Part shown: positions 12,081-22,869 of the stretch, in pieces | Layout of the letters: every line of letters begins with the position of its first letter | Position numbering within the stretch: position 1 is the stretch's first letter | Assembly: GCA_000711775.1 (NCBI GenBank) | Contig: ARYC01017891.1 | Span: forward strand, 49,272-113,271 | Source: Oxytricha trifallax | Lineage: Eukaryota; Ciliophora; Spirotrichea; Sporadotrichida; Oxytrichidae | Direction of reading: 5' to 3' | DNA length: 64,000 nucleotides | Notes under the pieces: generated by a model | The model's database searches: none | Told to the model about the DNA's origin: nothing | What the model saw: the letters and a program-made list of their open reading frames with translations, nothing else | Position numbers and translations under genes: made by a program

Positions 12081-13017
12081 CTAATATAAATAATCATTAT
12101 TTAATTTAATTTACAAATTAAAATGTGTCCTAAAATATTATTATCAGTCAAAATAAATGAAAGATTGTAATTTAATAATATAATTATTAAAGAGGCTAAG
12201 AAGATTTTAATAAAATTGTAAAAGTAATGTGCTATTCTTTAGTTGAAATAATTTTAATATATATAAAGCAATATTTTCATGTTTGATTTCAAATATAGTA
12301 GATTAGTCTAAATTTTCTTATGTATCAACGAATACTTTCCTACTATATATTAAATGCATATTATTTGAGGATAAAATTTAAATTTTTAAGATTTAATTTT
12401 ATTCAAAGTTTTTATTCTATCTCTATAATTTAAAATATATTTATTAGCTGTTTAATAATCGTATCATTTAATTTAAAAAAATTAACACAAAAATAAACCA
12501 AAAGCAAAATATAAGTGACTTTAAAATATTACTCTGGACATCAATGATTTGGTCTGGATTAATTTAATTTTAAATTTATAGAAAAAAGTATATTGATTTT
12601 TTATCCCTAAAATAGTTAGCCAAAATTATTAATAAAGTAGTTAAATTATCCTTAAATTTTTTCTAATAAAAAATGTATTAATTTATTATTAAAAAAAACT
12701 AAAGACATTTCTATGTACTTAAAAGAAATTGATTGTATTTGGAAAAATGCTTAATCTTTCGTACTCGTGAAAAACAAAAATGATTTTGATTATTTAGAAA
12801 ATTATAGTTCAATTTTTAGATGTAATTAGCATGATATTATCAAAATAATAAGTATTATTTCATTAATATTAGAAAATTTATTTATTTTTCCAAATTTACA
12901 TGATTTTTTACAAACTAAATTCCTAGTGAAAGTAAAAAACAATATTTAAAGCAATTTAAAGGTGTCTAAAACTTAATGATCTAAAATAAAATAAATTTAT
13001 CATTCCCTAGTTTGTAT
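12081..13017. other. AT-rich spacer, no gene seen
   Basis: AT-rich sequence between the palindromic element and element H. No coherent coding frame or repeat was recognised. Confidence 0.5.
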
Positions 13018-13290
13018 TAAAATCAAACTTTCATTCTTAGTCGTGACGAAGACGTATCTGAGTGAGTGGACGTGCCAATTCCGTGAAGAGGCTGTCATGA
13101 TGTAAAAAACTCATAAAAAGCCACTTCCGCTATCACCTAGTTTTCCTCATGAATCAAGATGTTGATAGAGCCAAACTTGAACAACAGAACTCTAGAATTC
13201 AACTACCAGCTGAGAAAAGTAATCCCTATCCTTTCGCTGTGGTAGCTTTAGCACCCCTAATCAGATGTAGAAGAAAAATCTTTATCTTTA
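13018..13290 (+). repeat. Left inverted arm of element H
   Basis: GC-rich arm matched in inverse by 15825-16118. Shared blocks include ttccgtgaag, tcgctatcaN-ctagt, caagatgt and gtaatccct-tcctttcgct. Confidence 0.7.
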
Positions 13291-13457
13291 GCTTCAATGG
13301 TTTTCGTCTTCTCACTTTAGAAGTCAAAGCGTACCTTCATCCTCCTCCCTATTACCTAAAAGCTGAACTCAAGCCAGGTGACTCATCTAAAGCAGGGAAA
13401 TCCTAGGATCCTAGCCCACTCGAGGAGTGTAGGAGCTGGGAGATTGAACCCCGCTGA
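13149..13457 (+). CDS. Unknown 102-aa frame in left arm of H
   Basis: ATG at 13149, TGA at 13455-13457; one internal TAG is read as Gln. The protein begins MNQDVDRAKLEQQNSRIQLP and contains an NPYPFAVVAL segment. The inverted right arm of H, read in the matching frame, gives a related peptide (QDVARV ... RIQP ... NPCPFAEVAS) with a longer middle. Conservation at the protein level in both arms argues that the arms derive from coding DNA. I do not recognise a family. The last third (after about residue 60) has no counterpart in the right arm. Confidence 0.45.
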
Positions 13458-13490
13458 CTGGTCCCACATGCGTTGCACTCAGCAGCCCAT
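13425..13490 (-). other. tRNA-like / SINE-like Pol III promoter block
   Basis: Read on the minus strand this contains tgctgagtgcaacgcatg (A-box-like) followed about 30 nt later by ggggttcaatctccc (B-box-like, GGTTCAA). I could not fold it into a complete cloverleaf: acceptor pairing and position 61 do not fit. A tRNA-derived SINE head is more likely than a tRNA gene. Confidence 0.35.
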
Positions 13491-14609
13491 TACTTTCCCA
13501 CATTTCTCCTTTGTGTAGTAGAAAGCTCTATTAGAAAGTCCTAAGTGAGATTGGTACCTCACCTAGCAATTAACTTTCTAATTTAACAATTGTTTAAATT
13601 TAGCTTTCATTTTCATAAAATCCATAAAAAACCCTAAAATTTTAATTTTACGTAGTTTTTTTTCAAAATTCAATTTATTATAATAAGAATGTTTTAGGCT
13701 TAGGGTTGCAATTTTATGTGTTTTCTCAAATCAAGTTTAAACTATAAATATATTTATGAATTTACTCTTGTCATCTTTTTCATATAGATAAAGTCTTTTA
13801 ATAATCAATCCCCATATCTCTTAAAATATTTTTGAATGATAAATTTAACGTTTACTTTTTTTATATTTTATATAGGGCTTTTATGATCTAGAAATAAAAT
13901 TTAATCTGAGTATAAGAATTAAGTTTTAAGAAGACATAATATTAGTAGCATTAATAAACTTCAAGTTAAAAAATGATTACTGACTTTTATTACCTAAATC
14001 ATAAATTCTTTTCCTTATTTGATTTCGTAAAAATTTAGTAGACTTTTCCTCTTTGATCACCTAAATTAATATTTGCTTATTCATTAAAATTTTTGAATCA
14101 CTGAAAAGATACTTTCTATCAACTTCAAAGCTAAAGTATTTATTTTTATTAAATATCTCGGCAAATTGCTGTACCACTCTCAATTGAAACTTTTATATCT
14201 CTCCAATCTTCTTTTGAGAATCATACTAAAGTTTTTCATATATTTAATTAATTAAAAGTTTTAAGCTTTGAGTGTTATTATAGATAGTCAAATCTTGTAA
14301 AGCTTGACATATTAAAAAAATCAGCTTTCGTAGATAAATTAGTAAATAGATTGTTAATCTAGATTTTATATTTTCAAATAATTTAATTACTGTCTAATTT
14401 TATATAATTTACAAGTGCATCATAGAATTAGTATTTTAAGATTTAGCTTTAGAAGTTAACCGTTAAACATTTAAAATACATTTATAAGTTAAATTATCAA
14501 AGAGAATAATTTAATTAATGCAATCGATATCATGCACTTTAAGCAAGAAAGTTTTAGCAAGATGTTTTTCAAGTATAATATTTGAAGAGATATTCAACAT
14601 GATTTTTAT

Positions 14610-14830
14610 GAAAAACTTATTTTACAAGAGGAAGCTTTACAGAACTATAAGTATACTTACTACAAGAAAGGTTCCAGTTTCTGGTCAGTAGTTTCCGATG
14701 GGTAGATCAAAAGAATTTCAGTAAAGCCAAAGTGACTAGGTTAAGGAAGCAAAGGTCCTGATCAGTATAACTCACAGAACACTTTTGGTGACAGTAAGTA
14801 TTCTTATAAATATTAAGTTTTCGTAAAACT
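14610..14830 (+). pseudogene. Coding-like island inside element H
   Basis: Local GC rise with a frame reading NYKYTYYKKGSSFWSVVS..., then RISVKPK, an in-frame TGA, then LGQGSKGPDQYNSQNTFG. The run is protein-like on both sides of the TGA. It ends near a gtaagt that could be a splice donor. Family unknown. Confidence 0.3.
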
Positions 14831-15165
14831 CATGTTGATTTTATATAATGCTGTCAAATTTCCTGGGTTTCCTAAACTTGAAAATAAGTTGTCTTAGAAA
14901 GTAAGATCAAACAGCATTTTCGAATTTATGAAATAATTTATTTATTAAATGGATATAAATTAGTTGAAGTTTATCATAAAAACCATATTGAAGCATTAAA
15001 ATTAAATTAAAAAAAGTTTAATGCCATTAAATAGATAACAAGCATCGATTAATCTCTTAAAATGAAATATTAGAATCTCAATTCCGGCTAGATTTTAAAA
15101 TTAAACTATAACCTTGAAACTCTTATTACATGGCTATTATCATTAAAAATAAATCAAGCTATTCA

Positions 15166-15181
15166 GGGGTTTTGGGTTTTT
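15166..15181 (+). other. Isolated telomere-like G4T4 tract
   Basis: ggggttttgggttttt preceded by attca, resembling the right end of TBE-D (attcagaggttttggggtttt). No further TBE sequence is recognisable to its left, so it may be the last relic of a TBE end or chance. Confidence 0.35.
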
Positions 15182-15824
15182 AAATTGATTGATAGAACAA
15201 TCTCTATTGAATTCCACCAATTAATATCGAGACTGTGGCTAATACTATGCTCATAAATCCTCCTGTATTTGAAATTGCTTCTAACAAAGTAGTCACTTAT
15301 CGCTTTGTTGTTTCTTTAGTTAAATAACAAAAATTCATTTAAAAAATCTTGCTTATCAGACATATAAAATGACAAATCCATGATACACCCGTTATCATCA
15401 GGTCAAATCTCTCGTTAAATTTATATGCATTTTTTTTCATAAAAATATGCATTAACTCAATAATTTATATAATTAGAAATGGATGATGATTCTAAGAATT
15501 AAAAATAAAAAAATTAGTGAAAACTTATAGTTAATTTTTAAATTAAAAAATATATTAATATAGGTAAGATTCATAAATCTCATTGAATTTAAAAAATAGA
15601 AATTATAAAATTCAACGATTTATAGACCTATATTTATAAATTGTTTAAAATTATAAATAAAATATATTATTGCTTTCACTTGATTTATTCAAATAAATGA
15701 ATTAAATCTACATATATTCTATAATAATTAGAACAAATTATTTAATTATTTTAATTGTCAAATTTATTTAATATGGGAAAAAATCATCATAATGCTGAAT
15801 TAAATTATTTAAGTTGAAATTAAT

Positions 15825-16118
15825 TTCTCCCACACCGGGTTAGGGTACTGAAGCTACCTCAGCGAAAGGACAGGGATTACGTTTCCCAGCAGCGGTGGGA
15901 CCGGTATGCGTTTTTCTCCAGCTTCTGTCATCTGGTTGAATCCTGCGAGCTCTGTAGTCAGTTACTCTAGCGACATCTTGGTATAGGGAGGAGACTAGTT
16001 GATAGCGAGACTGGTTTTTTCGGAGTTTTCTACTTCATTACTGCCACTTCACGGAATTTGCCACGTCAATTCACTTAGATACGTCTACGTCATGACTAAG
16101 ACTGATGGTTTGATTTTA
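15825..16118 (-). repeat. Right inverted arm of element H
   Basis: Inverse of 13018-13290, with about 30 bp of extra sequence in the middle (encoding an SWRKTHTGPTA-like insertion in the matching frame). See element H. Confidence 0.7.
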
Positions 16119-16545
16119 GAATTAAACAGTGAAATGTTTAAATTTATTTCATTTTAATGATTAAACACACACAGTTAAAATTAATTCAATAATTATTATA
16201 ATTATTAGAATTTTTTTTTAATGGAAAAGGTAATTAGAATTTTTTTTATAAAAAATTATTTGAAGTAATGAAAATAAATTCCAAAAATTTTATAATTTGT
16301 ATAAATATAAATCGTTGTGATACGGATTCTAATGCGAATTAATTATATGTCAAATTCTTATTATTAATGACCTATGACAGGTAAGAATCAATACTAAAAT
16401 AATAGAGTGATATAATTTAAAGTTTATTGTTCCCTTTGTTTAATTATAAAAACTAATTCTTTATAAAAAAAAGTAAATGGCTTTTAAATTAGAAGAAATA
16501 TTTATATCAAATTAATTATAATAATTGGCTTTATATAATTATAAT
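16119..16545. other. AT-rich spacer between H and TBE-C
   Basis: No gene or repeat recognised. It ends in aat immediately before the C4A4 terminus of TBE-C. Confidence 0.5.
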
Positions 16546-16706
16546 CAAAACCCCAAAACCCTTTCAGTAATTTGATTGAGTTTTTGATTGATAAAAGTAT
16601 ACTATTAGTGCATACTTTATTAGGGTTTTAATAGGGTTTATGTAGGGGTTTAATGTTTAAATATTAGTATTTTAAGTGAGTATAACAAGCGAGTTTTTAA
16701 AATATT

Positions 16707-18146
16707 TCACACAAACATAAGCTTAGAGTCATGAGGCAGTTCTCTGAATTTTATCTTTCTAAGTTGATGTTTGATTGTTTCTATTGCTTGTTAATTCTCT
16801 TAGCTTGGCTTGATAATAGTTGAGTATGCAAGTTCTCTGAGACCTCCATTTATTTTATTTTTATCGAGATATTGTTTGATTCTCTGCTTAGAATCTCTCT
16901 CAACCCTGCAGCTAAAATAATCGTTTCTTGGCTGTCGCTCTCTATTATAATTACAGCTAGAGCCCAGATATCCCATTAAGTGTCTCCATCTCTCCAATCC
17001 TCTCTCTCTGGGAAATATCCAGGAGTCCATATACATTTCCTTATGCAGAGGCTTGCACTCTATGAGCTCTATTGAAGTCAATAAATAAACTCTAAGAGGC
17101 CGAAAGTTCATCATGATGTTCTCTGGCTTTAAGTCTCATGAACATAACCTAGCTTGTGAAGCTCTTCAATCCCTTCAACTATCTGCTATACTATCTAGCT
17201 AATTTATCTCTGACATCTATTGTCAGATAAGAATTCTCTGTAAGTCATTTCAAGTAAAGGAAGCCTGAAGGCTACATGATCTTTACCAAGTAAAATACCA
17301 TCAAGCTAGATGATATGCCTGCACTCATTTAACTTTGCCTTTTAAGAGCATAATACTCATTAGCAAATTCCATTTGGAACTTGTCATCAGCAAGGAAGTA
17401 ATTGAAAGGATATATCTTGTAAGCATATAAGTCATCAGTAATGACTCTCTTCTCTATTTTATCTTCAAGAGTGAGGTAGCTTTATAGGCAAGAATCTAAG
17501 TCAATAATTTTCAAAATAGGAATCTTCATTGCCTCTATTTTAACCATGATTTTATTGATCTCAGAGACTGGAAAGTTCTTGAATGCTTTCTTCATTTTAA
17601 CTTATTCTAGACTTCAACTCTAAGAGACTCCACTGGGTTTCTTGATCTTCTCTTTTAGAGGAATCTATTCCCTGTGGGTTCATGAATAAAGACACAACTT
17701 TGATTGTGCTTTTTCTTTAAGTGCACTTAGGTCTCTAGTATGAGAATATGGCTTCTCACAGAACTCACAGACATACTTCCCATCTTTTTTTAATGCTTGA
17801 GATATAACCTTGGCATATCGTTGTGTATATCTCTCAAGTGTCTCTTATAAGTTGACTTGTAAGGGAAAACTTTATTGCATTATTTACATTAATAGTCAAC
17901 TTTAGCTGGAATTTATTAATGCTCTAGAGCGGGTCGTTTAACCTCCTCCTAAATTTGCAAAGCTTCTTTGATAACCTCCTACTTAACTTATATTTAAATC
18001 TCAAAGCTAGACTGGTCAAAGTTGTCATAAGTAGACTCCCACTGAGTACAAACGTCTCTGGTCTCTACTTTTCTTGGTTGCTGGAATGATAACTTTGATT
18101 AACATGAACCAAGTAATGCCGCTCTTCTCAAAAGGTTAGCGCTCAT
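16707..18146 (-). pseudogene. TBE zinc-finger/kinase gene, copy C, frameshifted
   Basis: Start ATG-AGC-GCT-AAC (18144-18146), stop TGA 16707-16709; about 479 codons if frames are ignored, matching a 57-kDa product. The N-terminal part has C2H2-like fingers and a Lys/Arg-rich linker. The kinase part has a one-base deletion inside the HRD segment (DLKPENIMMNF follows in another frame), then IDFNRA in a third frame, then YFPEREDWRDGD and DIWALAVIIIES (subdomain IX-like). The C-terminus reads KLMFV. At least three frameshifts make this copy non-functional unless they are sequence errors. Confidence 0.8.
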
Positions 18147-18350
18147 TTTAGTTTGCTGATATATTTTATTATAATAATGATAAAATCTACCTAGATATAC
18201 TATAATAGTAGAGTATAAGACACTCTGGTAGATTCTCTGCTGAGAGGTAATAAAAATAAGTAACCGTAAAAGACTGTAAGTTGACATATTTTCTCAGTAT
18301 ATTTAACATTTTAGTAAATTAAAATACTCCTAATGAAGTTTTGTTTCTCT

Positions 18351-18490
18351 AGGAGGTCCTCCAAATCAAGTTTGAACTTAATTTGGAGGGAAAGTTATTA
18401 AACATTTTTTAATTTAATATGCTCCTAATTAAGTTTTAACCTTAAAATTTAACTCATAATAAAGTTAGAACTTTATTTGGAGGACCTCCT
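18351..18490. repeat. Inverted repeat in the divergent promoter of TBE-C
   Basis: aggaggtcctccaaat (18351-18366) is repeated perfectly inverted as atttggaggacctcct (18475-18490). Between and around it are ctcctaatNaagtttt boxes related to the promoter boxes of A and D. It lies between the divergent kinase and 22-kDa genes and could be a regulatory palindrome or a small insertion. Confidence 0.55.
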
Positions 18491-18711
18491 AAAATAATTA
18501 AACATTATTAGGAGCAATTTAATGGAGATAGATTGATAAAAATGGAAATCAATCTGTGAAACTTGGAACAAGCTTTTCAATGCTTCTACTCATATCTTTT
18601 CAAGGTTGACCTCCAGTAGGTCCTCCCTATTTAGTAGTAAGATTTTAATAAACTTAGAATGGATATCCATAATTTTAAATTTCATTAACATTTCTAGAAA
18701 GAGGAAGCAAG

Positions 18712-19503
18712 ATAGAGTCTATGAATGATGCAATGAAGAGAATTTAATCTCAAGATTTAATAGGAAAATTTCGAAGTAAAGAGGGCCTTTATAGATACTT
18801 GGTATAGCAAGGTAAGTGCTTAAGTTAGATTAGTAAATCCATTATAATTGGATTGTTCTTGCCAACTTAGGAGGGAACTAAAATATCATTCTTAAAAAGC
18901 CTTACTAAGTGAAGAGAAAAAAGCTTTTAAGTCTAATGAAATTAGGATGATCGAGATACCTAACTACCCTGAAATTTCAGTGACAAACCTCTATGAGGAT
19001 GCTATGAGTGATCCAGATGTTGCCCTCTACCTTCCATCAAAGCTGCAAATCTCTAATAAGTTGACAGAGAGAAACTTCTTCTTTGGTGTCCTTGCAACTC
19101 TGAAACCTGAGTACTTAAATGAAGTTATTTAAGAAGCTCATAAGAAACGCTACAGCATCTCTCCTGAAGAAAAAGAAAAGCAAGGTATTAAAATAAGTGA
19201 CACCTGGCTATAGGAACTTCAAAAGCATCCTTTCATCTCAAGTAAGCTTAGCCTTCTAACTTTATAGAAAAACCTGGTACTGCTATATACTTGATGAAAG
19301 AGCGCAGCAAATTAAACAGAGAGAGAAAGTCTAAAGTAAAACATGAATTGAGTAAGAGGCTCTTCAAAGATTTATAAAACCCAGAAGAGATGAACATAGA
19401 TGCAGGAGCTGGCACTAAGAGAAGAAACATAGGCCCAAGCAAGCCCTAAGAGAAAGAAAAGAAAGAGAAGCCAAATCCCTTTACGGGCAAATTTAATATG
19501 TGA
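18712..19503 (+). pseudogene. TBE 22-kDa gene, copy C
   Basis: The ancestral ATG (position of the ATG at 26473 in D) is ATA at 18712; the next in-frame ATG is 18721. The protein has MNDAMKRIQSQDL, FLPTQEGTKISFL, EIPNYPEISVTNLYEDAM, NKLTERNFFFGVLATL, EAHKKRYSISPEEKEKQG and a basic C-terminal tail ending just before TGA 19501-19503. TAA/TAG occur at Gln positions. Frameshifts near 18910 and 19260 break it. The intron seen in A, D and F has lost its 3' AG here (ttataattgg). Function unknown; the tail is rich in KEK/KRR and may bind nucleic acid. Confidence 0.82.
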
Positions 19504-19509
19504 AATTAT

Positions 19510-20556
19510 TCATTCATTTAAATCTAAAACTTATTAATAAACACAAAATCTCCCTTCTCTTGCACACACTTTAGCTTTATCATCGCTGACTCTCTTAACA
19601 GCACTCTTAATAAAATCGACTGTATCTATCATTAAATCATGCATCAGATGATAGAGCAGCAATTTCTTATAATGACCTTTCAATAACCCCCAATATAATT
19701 CAATTCCATTGAACTAAGGCTGTAAGGAACATTAAATACAGGTGTTATATTTAGCCTTTCATATTCCTTCCTTGAGTCTTTAGTTTTATGAACTGACAAG
19801 TTATCAACGAATAGAATAATCTCTTAGTCAAAGTACTTATCTCTGAGTTATTGCAAGAAATAAATATATTATTCAGTCTTTATAGAACGAGGGTGAATAA
19901 CATAAGTCTCGAGGCCACTATCTTCACTTATCCCACCAAGAATAGCATGAGTTTAAACCTTACCTTTTAGTCATAAACTTCTATATGACTATACCTCTTG
20001 TACCAAGACCTTGATATAAAGGTATTGAATGTAAATACTGCCTCATCAGCGTGTATGAACTTTATATTATGCTCTTAAGACCTCTGCATTTAATCAAATA
20101 TATAATTTAAATTAGTCTTATAAAATGGAACATTAAAGGAAATCACTCTCTTAATGCGATTGACTATCTTGTAAGATATTCCTTCTTTTTATATATGTTC
20201 GCTATAGATTAAGCAGAGATATGAAGCTCAGGAAATTGGCGATGAAACATCACAGCCCGCAAGGCCAGAGAGAAATGAGCCCAGTATTTAAGAGTCTTAT
20301 CATTTATAAGATATTCAATATGATGGTGCTAAAATTTTAAGGGTCTCTTAGGCTTAGAATTAAGATGCTATCTCTTTAAATTCAATGCTAATAGACAGTG
20401 TGACCTAACAGTAGCAGGAGATTTATGGAGCAGTCTTGCAATAGATGCGTAATTTAGAATAGGTCAGAGTTGATCACTATAATCATCACATCCATAACGC
20501 AACTTAAACAATAAATCTATATACTCACTGTCATAAACTGACCCAAAACCTCGCAT
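19510..20556 (-). pseudogene. TBE DDE transposase, copy C, nearly full length
   Basis: ATG 20554-20556, TGA 19510-19512; 348 codons, the expected size for the 42-kDa TBE transposase. It shows MRGFGSVYDSEY at the N-terminus, a helix-turn-helix block (SIARLLHKSPATVRSH-like), HADEAVFTFN (first Asp), LFVDNLSVHKTKD (second Asp) and FNGIELYWGLLKGHYKK (Glu). An in-frame TGA stands where TBE-E has AAG, near residue 32, and a one-base deletion follows the AQSIANIYKK segment. Its close relative in TBE-E is intact over the visible part. It is convergent with the 22-kDa gene with a 6-bp gap. Confidence 0.88.
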
Positions 20557-20699
20557 ATACTCACTTAAACTACTAATATTTAAACATTAAACCCCTACAT
20601 AAACCATTAATACCCTAATAAAGTATGCACTAATAGTCTACTTTTATCAATCAAAAACTCAATCAAACTACTGAAAGGGTTTTGGGGTTTTGATTCCTG

Positions 20700-20960
20700 A
20701 CCGTAAATTTGTTTATGTTTTTGAAGCTATTATATTCTAACTTAACATTTTGGTGATGGAATGACTAATTTTAGGAGTTTGGTTTTGAATTTTAAAAGTA
20801 CTTTTCCAATGCTTGTTGAGAACTCTTTTTCTCTGTTTTCTCTTAATCTTCGCTGTAAACTGGTAATCTTCTTAGTTCATTGGTTGGCTACTTTCCTGGC
20901 TCTATTTTCCCCGCCTTTAATTTGCCAATTGATTTCTTTTAATTTAAAAAAAAAGTAATA
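20700..20960 (-). pseudogene. Non-LTR retrotransposon linker fragment
   Basis: The minus strand reads INWQIKGGENRARKVANQ, a TGA, then TKKITSLQRRLRENREKE. This charged, Arg/Lys-rich stretch lies where the region between endonuclease and reverse transcriptase would be for the APE domain at 21361-22270. It is truncated at TBE-C. The assignment rests mainly on position. Confidence 0.4.
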
Positions 20961-21065
20961 TGTAATAAGAAATATTTTAATAAATTTGATCACTATAGAA
21001 TTTTTAATTTGAATGACTTTTTTTAAACTTGTTGCTTTTTTTAGTAGTAATTTAAATTTACTTTT

Positions 21066-21083
21066 TTACTACTACTACTACTA

Positions 21084-21135
<52 letters not shown>

Positions 21136-21173
21136 GACTACTAAGCTACTACTACTACTACTACTACTACACT

Positions 21174-21221
<48 letters not shown>

Positions 21222-21226
21222 AAAAT
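21066..21226. repeat. (CTA)n triplet microsatellite
   Basis: About 160 bp of cta/act repeats with a few interruptions (ctacact, ctgacta, gctact). It sits between two fragments of the same retrotransposon remnant. Confidence 0.95.
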
Positions 21227-21360
21227 TTTCAAAATTAATATAATTTAGGTAGCCTAAATCCGGTAGAGTACCTAAAAAATATAAATATTAATATAATTAA
21301 GAAAAAATGTACAAAGTTTATTAATTAAATATATATACCAAAAATATGCTATTTTAGTTA

Positions 21361-22270
21361 ATTGCTTCCTAACGTCTGCTATTCTGATTATTTTTTTCTC
21401 TGTCAGTCATCTTTAGGTCATTTTCTTGGAATTTGATTTTTAATCTTACTTATAGTAAATTGTGATCTGTCAGTCTAAATAGTTAGTTTAATTCCCATTC
21501 CACGGTCTCTACGTTGGAGAATATCGAGTCAAGTTGATTGCCTCTCGAGTGAGTCTCTACTTACTGGTATTGATTCGTTAAGGTTTTAAATTCTAAGTTT
21601 TTTGCTAAATTCTTTGATATGAAAGTTGAAGTCACCCATTACTATTATTTTCTATCGTTCTAATTATGAACATTACTCTATTTTGTAACTCCTTTAATTC
21701 TTCGTTCTAGTATGGTAGCATGTATAGTGTAATCATGTGTAGTGGGTAACCCTCCGCAATTAGTTAATTCCATGTCTTGAATTATCTGAATGTTTTAACT
21801 GTTTTATAGCCATAATTCCCACTACTAAGGGTTAAGATCCCTCCATTTCTGACAAGTTGTGTCTTTTTTATGTTTTTACTATTGATTCCTATGATTTTCT
21901 ATAATCTCTTTTCAACGAGGCGATGAAGTCTGGAATCTTGTCCTCTATTTCTTTCAACATTTAGTCTTACTTCAACCTAAGAATTCCACCCATCACATTC
22001 TGCAATCAAATCTTTATTTTAATACACTGCGCTGTTATTTGTCTTTTGTTTTTATGACCTTTGTTCTCCTTTTGATGCGTTAGTTTTCGCAAAGCTATCG
22101 CTCCATTTAACCCATCCCTCAGCTTCTCTCACTAGTTGAGAAAAGTGAATAGCCGATTGTTTTTTATTGAAATAGAAAATCTATTCAAGTTTCTATAACT
22201 ATTATTATTGGTGGCTTGAACATTAAGGTCCTTCTAGATTTACTTATCTTGTGCCTATTTTGAATATTCA
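21361..22270 (-). pseudogene. Non-LTR retrotransposon AP-endonuclease domain
   Basis: A 212-codon frame (22267 to TGA 21632-21634, TAA/TAG as Gln) holds VRNGGILTLSSGNYGYK and a LHMITLYMLPYQNEELKELQ segment, typical of the middle of LINE APE endonucleases. After a frameshift come VMGDFNFHI (the GDFN catalytic motif) and, after a second shift, FSNVETVEWE and LTDHNLL (the S/T-D-H catalytic motif). The order and spacing fit an APE endonuclease of a LINE-type ORF2. The upstream part includes EGWVKWSDSFAKTNASKGEQ, which I do not recognise. It is disrupted by two or three frameshifts; no reverse transcriptase is visible because TBE-C interrupts the element downstream. Confidence 0.72.
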
Positions 22271-22869
22271 AAATAGTCATGGATTATTCTCTGAGATTGA
22301 TTTTTTTATTCTTTTTCATTTTACATGTATACGGGTAGTTGTCTTCTTCCTGGGTTCTGTGTTGCTTATCTTTCCATCTTGTTCCCGCTGTTTTTAATTC
22401 GATTAATATTGAATTTTAATTTATTTACTAAGAATAATCGATTAAATTAAAAATATATCTTGAAGGACGTATTAATTCATATTTGTTTATATTAATTTAG
22501 GTTCACATAAAAAAAGAAAAACATGCAAAATATAATATAATAATGAAAATGCTTAATTTGAATTACTTAAAATAGTTTAATGTAGAAACAAGACCGATGT
22601 GTGTTCATTCAAAATATATAAACATTTATCACTATCATTTAATCTGATAGTCTTAAAATTAGTAAATTTATTATCAAAAATGTTAAATTATTGTTTCATT
22701 GTATTAAATTTAGTTAAAATATTATAAAAAAGTTCTTTAAATTCTGAAGTTTAATATAGTAATTTTTTTATTAAATTTATATCAACTTAAAACCTGAGGA
22801 TATATACAACTACAAAAGTAATTGATTAAGGTTTGTGACTAAAATATTAAATCTGTCAGTAGTCATTAG
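22271..22869. other. AT-rich spacer, no gene seen
   Basis: AT-rich sequence upstream of the retrotransposon frame; it may contain the decayed 5' part of that element. Nothing else was recognised. Confidence 0.45.

Larger units (their letters stand above)
13018..16118. mobile_element. Element H: 3.1-kb unit with long diverged inverted repeats
   Basis: The left end (taaaatcaaac ... cttagtcgtgacgaagacg) and right end (cgtctacgtcatgactaag ... gtttgatttta) are inverted copies. The similarity runs inward about 270-290 bp on both sides, with substitutions and a longer insert in the right arm. Both arms are much GC-richer than the roughly 2.3-kb AT-rich interior. No transposase motif is seen inside. 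It could be a non-autonomous or decayed transposon, or two inverted copies of a gene segment brought together. Confidence 0.65.
16546..20692. mobile_element. TBE-C: full-length telomere-bearing element
   Basis: The left end (caaaaccccaaaaccctttc) and right end (gaaagggttttggggttttg) are perfect inverses, and the inverted similarity continues inward through agtaNtttgattgag. At 4147 bp it is full-length. It holds all three TBE genes in the standard arrangement: kinase (minus), 22-kDa (plus), transposase (minus). The flanks are aat on the left and att on the right, so there is no clean 3-bp direct repeat. Its end sequence defines a second subfamily shared with TBE-E. Each gene carries frame breaks. 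Confidence 0.92.

Noticed and set aside
13149..13457. Homology between the H frame and the 57-kb frame based on a shared MNQDV start
   Set aside because: Only five residues agree; similarity does not continue.
20761..20958. Plus-strand 65-codon frame
   Set aside because: The minus strand gives a charged, LINE-linker-like peptide consistent with the adjacent endonuclease.
21066..21226. CRISPR-like or tandem-gene interpretation of the CTA tract
   Set aside because: Pure triplet microsatellite without spacers.
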